Shown here: piece by piece, positions 1-5,222 of the stretch | Layout: each line of letters starts with the position of its first letter | Numbering within the stretch: position 1 is the stretch's first letter | NCBI GenBank assembly: GCA_905480055.1 | Contig: CAJQOW010000171.1 | Span: 1 to 5,222 of the forward strand | DNA: 5,222 bases | Direction: 5' to 3' | Source of the DNA: an uncultured Acidimicrobiia bacterium | GTDB taxonomy: Bacteria > Actinomycetota > Acidimicrobiia > UBA5794 | Translations under genes and position numbers: made by a program | The notes under the pieces: model-generated | Database searches by the model: none | Told to the model about the DNA's origin: nothing | The model's input: the letters and a program-made list of their open reading frames with translations, nothing else

Positions 1-3000
1 AGCAAGCGGTGAGCCGCTCGTCGGTGAGCCCCCACCGACGAGCGGCCACGCCGTGGAGATTCGCCTGAATGCCGAGGATCCGATCGCCGGGTTTGCCCCC
101 TCGCCAGGTCAGCTCGACTTCCTGCGATTCCCCGGAGGTCCCGGTGTTCGCGTGGATACGGGTGTCGAAGAGGGAGACTCGATCGCATCCGAGTTTGACT
201 CGATGATTGCCAAGATCATGGCGTATGGCCGAACCCGGCAGGAGGCTGTCTCTCGTCTCCGCAGAGCGCTCCGCCAGACGGTTGTCGTGGTACGCGATGG
301 TGCGACGAACAAGTCCTTCGTGGAGTCGTTGCTCGCGGACCCGATATTCGAGTCCGGCGCATACGACATCGGGTGGGTGGATGGCCTCACCAAGGTGGGC
401 GGGTATGGAGAGAGTCCGTACGCCGACGTAGCGATCGTCGCCGCCGCGATTGCGGCGTACGAAGAGGAAATGCTCATTGATCGGGGTCGATTCAAGGACT
501 CTGCGAATCGCGGACGCCCCATTGTCGATGCTGGAATTGGCAAAGCGATCGGCCTCCGATACCGCGGAAGCGGATACGAGCCTCGGACAAGGAAGGTTGC
601 ATCCGGTCGCTATCGGGTGGAGGTTGACGGCGAAACCATCGATGCAATGATCGAGGACTCGGGCCAGCTTGTGGAGAGAATCACGGTTGGGGGGAAGACC
701 CACCGGCTGCTGTCGCTCATCGAAAGTGGGACCCATCTGGTCGAGATCGACGGCGTCCCCCACCGCATCGGTCACGACGAGGGCGGGGTGATCCGAGCTC
801 CTTCGCCAGCGGTTGTCGTTGGCATACCCGTCGCAGAGGGAGATCGCGTTGAGCGAGGCGATCGGCTTGCGGTCATTGAGGCCATGAAGATGGAGACGCA
901 GGTCGCCGCTCCCTTTGCAGGAACTGTGCGGGAGATCGTCGCTCGAGAGAACACGCAGGTCGGCACAGGTGCGCCACTGATCATCCTCGAGCCCGAGGGC
1001 GACACCATCGACGCCGATGTGGGTTCGGTGGTGTTCGACGGCATCGCGACTTCGAACGCCGCTGAACTTGCCCGGTGCGAGGTTCAACTCGACCGGATCG
1101 CGTCCCTGCTCCTCGGCTACGACGTGGACCCGGTCGCGATCACCGGGTCGATGGGCGAGATTGCAAGTCGGTGCACGGAGGAGCTGTCTCCTGCCCGCCT
1201 TCACGAGATCGAGAGTCGGATATTCGAGATCTTCGTCGACATCGTGAGCCTCTTCCGACGAGTGCCAACAGAGGACGACGTCGGCGATGTCACCCGACGG
1301 AGCAGCCAGGAGTACCTCTACAGCTACCTCAAGGACCCGACCACAACGGATGCACTTCCGGAGCGGTTCACCGAGCATCTGGAACGTACGCTCGCCCACT
1401 ACGGCGTGGACGATGAATCCAGTGAGGAGCACCGTGACGCGGCCCTCTATCGGATAGCGACATCGCACGAGCGCATGACCGGTCAGATCGGCATCATCCT
1501 GACTCTGCTCGACCGACGATTGAACGACCCCGGAACCAGCGATGAAGGGTTCCGCGACGTTTTGGATGCGATGATCCACCAAACGCGCGATCGATATCCG
1601 GCCGTGCACGACCTCGCCCGAGAGGTGTCCTATGCAGTATTCGATGAACCGTTCCTGAGCGAGGTTCGGGCCGGGGCCTATCGGGAGGCCGATCGGCAGC
1701 TGCAGTTGTTGGAACAGCATCTTGATGAACCCACGAGGGCCGATCACATCAGGGCACTCGTGGATTGCCCGCAACCGCTGACGGGCGTTCTGTCACAACG
1801 CTTCGAGCCTGGCCAACGCAGCATGAACAGTGCCCTCGTCGAGGTGATGTTCCGCAGGTACTACAGGATCAGGCCGATCTTGGACGTCGAGGCGACGCAG
1901 GTCGATGGACTCAGTGCGGTCACCGGCCACTACGAGCTCGATGATGTCCACATCGATGCGATCGCGATCCATGTGCTGTGGGACCGACTGGACGAGGGAG
2001 TTGCGGCGATCGCCTCGGTTGCCGAGCAATGTGACGCCAGCCACGACGTCATCGCCGACTTGTTCGTCTGGAAGGAGCCATCGATGGGCTCCCCCGAGGC
2101 CATACGAGACGGCGTCCTGGCTTCGCTCAACAAGGAGCTCGGCCAGCTTCAGCTGCGCAGGGTTGTCGCGTCGGTGGCGAGCCCGGAGGCAGGAACGAGC
2201 ATTGGCGGCGTGTTGAACTTCACGTTCCGGCCGGTTGGCGATGGCACCTACCGTGAGGAGACCCTCTACCGCGACCTCCATCCCATGATGGGGAAGCGGC
2301 TGAGGATGGAGCGCCTCGAAGCATTCGACCTCGAACGGATTCCCACGCTCGAAGACATCTATGTCTTCCACGGTGTGGCAAGGGACAACCCACGCGATAA
2401 ACGGCTGCTGGCGTTCGCTGAGGTCAGGGACCTGACGCCGATCCGCAACGAACGCGGTGAGGTTGACCGGCTACCCGAGTTCGAGCGCGTCTTCCACGAT
2501 GTGCTCGGTTCGATTCGTCGATTCCAGGCCCACCTTCCGACTCACCGGAGACTCCACTTCAATCGAGCCATGCTGTACGTGTGGCCACCGCTGGAACTCA
2601 ATCGTGACGAGATCAGCCACCTGATCGATCGTCTCGGCCGTGAAACCGAAGGCATCGGCCTCCAGCAGGTGGACGTTGTTGTGAGGGTGCGCACTCCCGG
2701 ATCCGGCAAGATCGTGCCGAGCACCCTCGAGTTCTTCAACCCCGGTGGCAGGGACGTCAGCGTCAGGCTGCGAAGGACCCGGAGCGGTCCGATTGAACCT
2801 CTGTCGCCGCTGGAGCAGAAGATTGCGAGGCTCAGGCAAAGGGGTCTCTACCACCCTGCCGACATCGTGGAAATGCTCACGAGGGGAGGGGACCCGCGGT
2901 CCGCCGTGGCGCTCGGCAGCTTCGACGAGTACGACCTGGTCGATGGGGAGCTCCAGCCGGTGCATCGCGAGGTTGGTGAAAACGACACGAACATCGTTGT

Positions 3001-4540
3001 CGGCGTGGTCTCGAACCCGGCTCCCTCGAACCCAGATGGAATCCGCCGCGTGGTTCTCATCGGGGACCCGACGCACGGTATGGGCAACGTTGCGGAGGGT
3101 GAATGCGCGAGGATCATTGCGGCCCTGGATCTGGCAGAACGCGAGGTGATTCCGCTCGAGTGGTTCACCGTTTCGGCTGGCGCCCGCATCTCGATGGAGA
3201 GCGGAACGGAGAACATGGATTGGATCGGGCTCGTGCTGCGTCGCCTCGTCGAGTTCACGCAGGACGGCGGAGAGATCAACATCGTCGTGACCGGCATCAA
3301 CGTTGGGGCCCAGCCCTACTGGAACGCTGAGGCGACGATGCTGATGCACACCAAGGGAATCCTCGTGATGATGCCCCAAAGCGCCATGGTGCTGACCGGG
3401 AAGGAAGCGCTTGACTACTCGGGTGGGGTGTCCGCAGAGGACAACCAGGGGATCGGTGGCTACGAGCGGATCATGGGACCAAACGGCCAGGCCCAGTACT
3501 TCGCCAGGGATGTTCCCGATGCGTGCGCCATCCTGCTCAGACACTACGAGGCGACCTATGTGTCGCCCGGCGAGCGCTTCCCCCGTCGCCTGGAGACATC
3601 TGATCCGATCGATCGCAACATCGAGGAGGCCGCCCACGGTGGAGATTTCGCCGTGGTCGGCGAGGTCTTCTCCGAGGCGACGAATCCAGGCAGGAAGAAG
3701 CCGTTCGACATCCGTCAGATCATGGCCGCTGTTGTGGATCGGGACCACGCGCCGATGGAGCGGTGGTTCGGGATGCAACATGCCGAGGTCGCAGTGTCCT
3801 GGGATGCCAGGATCGGAGGCCATGCTGTCGCCCTGCTCGGCTTTGAATCGCGGCCGATCAAACGTGCTGGTTTCGTCCCTGCCGATGGCCCGGATCGGTG
3901 GACTGCCGGAACGCTGTTCCCCGTGGCGTCCAAGAAGGTCGCTCGAACCATCAATGCCGCATCCGGGAGCAGGCCCTTGGTGGTGCTTGCCAACCTGTCC
4001 GGATTCGATGGTTCGCCGGAGTCGATGCGGAACCTCCAACTCGAATACGGTGCCGAGATCGGGCGCGCCGTTGTCAACTTCGACGGCCCGATCGTCTTCG
4101 TCGTGATCTCGCGGTACCACGGGGGAGCGTTCGTCGTCTTCTCCAACACCCTTCACGACAACATGGAGATCGCAGCGATCGAGGGATCGCACGCCTCGGT
4201 CATCGGCGGTGCGCCCGCCGCGGCTGTGGTGTTCGCCCGCGATGTGAAGAAACGGACCGCCACCGACCCGAGAGTCGTTGAGGCAACGGCCGCCGTTCGC
4301 GATGCCGACACGTCGACACGAGCGGACATGCGAGCGTGGCTCGCCGCGATCACCGACGAAGTGCGGTCTGAAAAGCTCGGCGAGGTTGCAGACGAGTTCG
4401 ACACCGTCCACGACATCAACAGGGCACTGGCCGTTGGGTCTGTCCACGCAGTGATCGCACCGCGAGATCTCCGACCGTATCTCGTCGACGCGATCGAACG
4501 CGGCATGGAGCGTGAGCTGGGCTCATCGACGACGACATGA
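1..4540 (+). CDS. Single-chain multidomain acetyl/acyl-CoA carboxylase, eukaryotic-type architecture (5'-partial)
   Basis: Biotin-dependent carboxylase that would carboxylate an acyl-CoA, probably acetyl-CoA to malonyl-CoA, in the cytoplasm. The frame is open from base 2, and ASGEPL followed by GHAVEIRLNAEDP (residues 15-27, counted from base 2) is ordinary biotin carboxylase sequence. The start is therefore upstream, and roughly 290 N-terminal residues including most of the ATP-grasp are missing. Visible domains: biotin carboxylase C-terminus, about 1-130, with GGPGVR whose Arg50 matches the catalytic Arg338 of E. coli AccC; BT-like linker, 130-260; biotin carrier, 262-331, with AMKM and biotinyl Lys296; central region, about 340-940, with VEVMFRRYYR (613-622), TLYRDLHP (754-761) and FDLERIP (from 775), all resembling the eukaryotic ACC central domain; carboxyltransferase, about 940-1430, with SAGARI (1058-1063), MVLTGKEAL (1129-1137), DNQGIGG (1147-1153), ARIGG (Arg1270) and ANLSGFDG (1330-1337). 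A tail of about 80 residues follows. The estimated full length is near 1800 residues. Acyl-CoA preference cannot be read from the sequence. Confidence 0.93.
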   Translation, partial: ASGEPLVGEPPPTSGHAVEIRLNAEDPIAGFAPSPGQLDFLRFPGGPGVRVDTGVEEGDSIASEFDSMIAKIMAYGRTRQEAVSRLRRALRQTVVVVRDGATNKSFVESLLADPIFESGAYDIGWVDGLTKVGGYGESPYADVAIVAAAIAAYEEEMLIDRGRFKDSANRGRPIVDAGIGKAIGLRYRGSGYEPRTRKVASGRYRVEVDGETIDAMIEDSGQLVERITVGGKTHRLLSLIESGTHLVEIDGVPHRIGHDEGGVIRAPSPAVVVGIPVAEGDRVERGDRLAVIEAMKMETQVAAPFAGTVREIVARENTQVGTGAPLIILEPEGDTIDADVGSVVFDGIATSNAAELARCEVQLDRIASLLLGYDVDPVAITGSMGEIASRCTEELSPARLHEIESRIFEIFVDIVSLFRRVPTEDDVGDVTRRSSQEYLYSYLKDPTTTDALPERFTEHLERTLAHYGVDDESSEEHRDAALYRIATSHERMTGQIGIILTLLDRRLNDPGTSDEGFRDVLDAMIHQTRDRYPAVHDLAREVSYAVFDEPFLSEVRAGAYREADRQLQLLEQHLDEPTRADHIRALVDCPQPLTGVLSQRFEPGQRSMNSALVEVMFRRYYRIRPILDVEATQVDGLSAVTGHYELDDVHIDAIAIHVLWDRLDEGVAAIASVAEQCDASHDVIADLFVWKEPSMGSPEAIRDGVLASLNKELGQLQLRRVVASVASPEAGTSIGGVLNFTFRPVGDGTYREETLYRDLHPMMGKRLRMERLEAFDLERIPTLEDIYVFHGVARDNPRDKRLLAFAEVRDLTPIRNERGEVDRLPEFERVFHDVLGSIRRFQAHLPTHRRLHFNRAMLYVWPPLELNRDEISHLIDRLGRETEGIGLQQVDVVVRVRTPGSGKIVPSTLEFFNPGGRDVSVRLRRTRSGPIEPLSPLEQKIARLRQRGLYHPADIVEMLTRGGDPRSAVALGSFDEYDLVDGELQPVHREVGENDTNIVVGVVSNPAPSNPDGIRRVVLIGDPTHGMGNVAEGECARIIAALDLAEREVIPLEWFTVSAGARISMESGTENMDWIGLVLRRLVEFTQDGGEINIVVTGINVGAQPYWNAEATMLMHTKGILVMMPQSAMVLTGKEALDYSGGVSAEDNQGIGGYERIMGPNGQAQYFARDVPDACAILLRHYEATYVSPGERFPRRLETSDPIDRNIEEAAHGGDFAVVGEVFSEATNPGRKKPFDIRQIMAAVVDRDHAPMERWFGMQHAEVAVSWDARIGGHAVALLGFESRPIKRAGFVPADGPDRWTAGTLFPVASKKVARTINAASGSRPLVVLANLSGFDGSPESMRNLQLEYGAEIGRAVVNFDGPIVFVVISRYHGGAFVVFSNTLHDNMEIAAIEGSHASVIGGAPAAAVVFARDVKKRTATDPRVVEATAAVRDADTSTRADMRAWLAAITDEVRSEKLGEVADEFDTVHDINRALAVGSVHAVIAPRDLRPYLVDAIERGMERELGSSTTT
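13..46. repeat. Perfect 14-bp inverted repeat (hairpin) within the biotin carboxylase coding sequence
   Basis: GCCGCTCGTCGGTG at 13-26 is the exact reverse complement of CACCGACGAGCGGC at 33-46, with a 6-nt loop (AGCCCC, 27-32). The stem is GC-rich and would be very stable in RNA or single-stranded DNA. It lies fully inside the coding frame, over residues PLVGEPPPTSG just before GHAVEIRLNAEDP, where biotin carboxylases have a variable surface connection. No run of T follows, so it does not look like an intrinsic terminator. Its function is unknown. Confidence 0.8.
887..889 (+). other. Biotinyl-lysine codon of the biotin carrier domain
   Basis: The AAG codon encodes the lysine of the EAMKM motif, the conserved biotin attachment site recognised by biotin protein ligase. 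It sits 34 residues after the start of a typical lipoyl/biotinyl fold (GVIRAPSPAVVV..., from about base 785) and is followed by the symmetric second half (VAAPFAGTVREIVARE). This shows the carrier domain is intact and that the protein should be biotinylated in vivo, consistent with one chain carrying biotin between the two active sites. Confidence 0.93.
4537..4540 (+). promoter_or_regulatory. ATGA stop-start overlap (probable translational coupling)
   Basis: The ATG of the phosphopantetheinyl transferase gene shares its last two bases with the TGA of the carboxylase gene. No AGGAGG-like sequence lies in the usual 5-12 nt spacing before the ATG; the nearest purine-rich stretch, GGAG at 4507-4510, is about 26 nt away. 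The likely reading is reinitiation by ribosomes finishing the carboxylase, with both genes on one transcript. No promoter or terminator can be seen between them. Confidence 0.75.
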
Positions 4541-5222
4541 GTTTGATTCTGTGGCACTCGTGCGGCATGGGTGAGGTTGCCGATGGCACATCATGGATGG
4601 ACAGGGCGGAAGCTGAGCGGTTTGCGCGCATGCGCTTCGCAAAGCGTCGAACGGAGGCCCGCCTCGGCAGGTGGACCGCCAAACAGACGGTCAGCCTTGC
4701 TCGTGGGCGCTCTGGGGATGACCGCAGCCTGGCTGCGGTTGTCGTGCGCAATGCGCCGGACGGTGCTCCCGAGCTATTCGTGGACGGCGCGCATCAGCCG
4801 AGTGTGATTGCCATGACGGACAGGGCGGACTGGGCGGTGACAGCGTTGCGGGAGGGTCCCGAACGCATCGGGTGCGATCTGGAGCTGGTCGAACCCAGGA
4901 GCAAGCGGTTTGTCGCTGACTACCTGACAGACAGCGAACGGAGCCAGGTCGCCGCCGGAGACTTCGACCTCCTTGCCAATCTGATGTGGTCAGCCAAGGA
5001 GAGCTCGCTCAAAGTGCTCAGGACGGGGCTGCGTCGGGACACCCGAACGGTCGAGGTGCACCTCGACGACCTCGCCGGGGGAGCGGCCGAAGCGTGGAGC
5101 CCGTTCGTTGTGGTCGTCGATGGAGGTCCCGTCCGCCATCACGGGTGGTGGATCCGATACGGGGACTTCGTCCTGACGGTGGCGGCCGAGGTTTCGGTGA
5201 CCCAGCCGGTGGCGTTGGTGGA
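4537..5222 (+). CDS. 4'-phosphopantetheinyl transferase, Sfp superfamily (3'-partial)
   Basis: Transfers the phosphopantetheine arm of coenzyme A to a serine of acyl or peptidyl carrier protein domains, turning apo-carriers into active holo-carriers in the cytoplasm. The 228 complete codons have no stop before the window ends; at this length, near the family's usual size, little is probably missing. Visible marks: an N-terminal basic block MRFAKRRTEARLGRWTAK (residues 32-49); VIAMTDRADWAV (90-101) at the place of the family's S-x-S-H segment; the Mg-binding motif GCDLE with Asp114 and Glu116; and WSAKESSLK (151-159) with Trp151, Lys154, Glu155 and Lys159, matching W-x-x-K-E-A-x-x-K. ATG 4537 is chosen because it overlaps the upstream stop codon as ATGA. 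The in-frame ATG at 4567 also lacks a ribosome binding site and would trim only ten residues. The carrier protein partner is not in the window. Family assignment is firm; target is inferred to be a fatty acid or polyketide synthase supplied by the upstream carboxylase. Confidence 0.92.
   Translation, partial: MSLILWHSCGMGEVADGTSWMDRAEAERFARMRFAKRRTEARLGRWTAKQTVSLARGRSGDDRSLAAVVVRNAPDGAPELFVDGAHQPSVIAMTDRADWAVTALREGPERIGCDLELVEPRSKRFVADYLTDSERSQVAAGDFDLLANLMWSAKESSLKVLRTGLRRDTRTVEVHLDDLAGGAAEAWSPFVVVVDGGPVRHHGWWIRYGDFVLTVAAEVSVTQPVALV

Noticed and set aside
13..46. The 14-bp hairpin as an intrinsic transcription terminator
   Set aside because: No T-run follows the stem, and it lies in the middle of an uninterrupted coding frame.
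53..55. GTG at 53 as the start codon of the carboxylase
   Set aside because: The same frame is open back to base 2 and encodes conserved biotin carboxylase residues (ASGEPL and GHAVE...) immediately before it. The GTG is the valine of GHAVE.
434..458. Short inverted repeat CGCCGC / GCGGCG near 440-457
   Set aside because: Only six paired bases in GC-rich coding sequence, which is expected by chance.
1793..2371. Antisense open frame of 192 codons on the minus strand
   Set aside because: It sits opposite the conserved ACC central region, shows no family motif and has composition typical of a shadow frame.
2471..4447. Long antisense open frame of 658 codons on the minus strand
   Set aside because: It lies opposite the conserved central and carboxyltransferase coding region. 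Its product is rich in His, Arg, Asp and Gly with no recognisable domain. Long antisense frames of this kind arise from GC-biased third positions.
4416..4751. Minus-strand frame of 111 codons across the gene junction
   Set aside because: Both strands cannot be coding here without cost. The plus strand carries the conserved ends of two real genes, while this product is Arg/Ser/Pro-rich and featureless.
4571..4807. Small plus-strand frame of 78 codons after the carboxylase
   Set aside because: It overlaps in another frame the N-terminal part of the phosphopantetheinyl transferase, whose motifs are unmistakable.

Overview
The window looks like high-GC bacterial DNA, most likely actinobacterial. 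The grounds are strong G/C preference at third codon positions, tight gene packing, and a phosphopantetheinyl transferase with the 'RFAKRR...LGRWTAK' block familiar from actinobacterial members. The lineage is an inference from style and family resemblance. An Acidimicrobiia- or mycobacteria-like host is plausible, but I cannot prove it from this sequence.

Layout: two genes fill the whole window on the plus strand, and both are cut by its edges. Bases 1-4540 hold the last 1512 residues of a very large single-chain biotin-dependent acyl-CoA carboxylase. In order it carries the C-terminal part of the biotin carboxylase, a linker/BT-like region, the biotin carrier domain (AMKM, Lys codon at 887-889), a long central region of about 600-700 residues, and a carboxyltransferase. 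The central region and carboxyltransferase resemble those of eukaryotic-type acetyl-CoA carboxylase, not the separate bacterial AccA/AccD subunits. The reading frame stays open to the first base, so the GTG at 53 is an internal valine codon and the true start lies upstream. The second gene starts in an ATGA overlap at 4537 and runs off the right edge after 228 codons. It encodes a 4'-phosphopantetheinyl transferase of the Sfp superfamily. There is no intergenic space of any length.

How they fit together: the carboxylase would make malonyl-CoA (or another alpha-carboxyacyl-CoA) extender units. The transferase would put the phosphopantetheine arm on acyl carrier protein domains that use those units. 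Their translational overlap suggests one operon supplying both substrate and carrier activation to a fatty acid, polyketide or unusual lipid synthase, perhaps encoded just outside the window. One further feature stands out: a perfect 14-bp inverted repeat with a 6-nt loop (13-46) inside the biotin carboxylase coding sequence.
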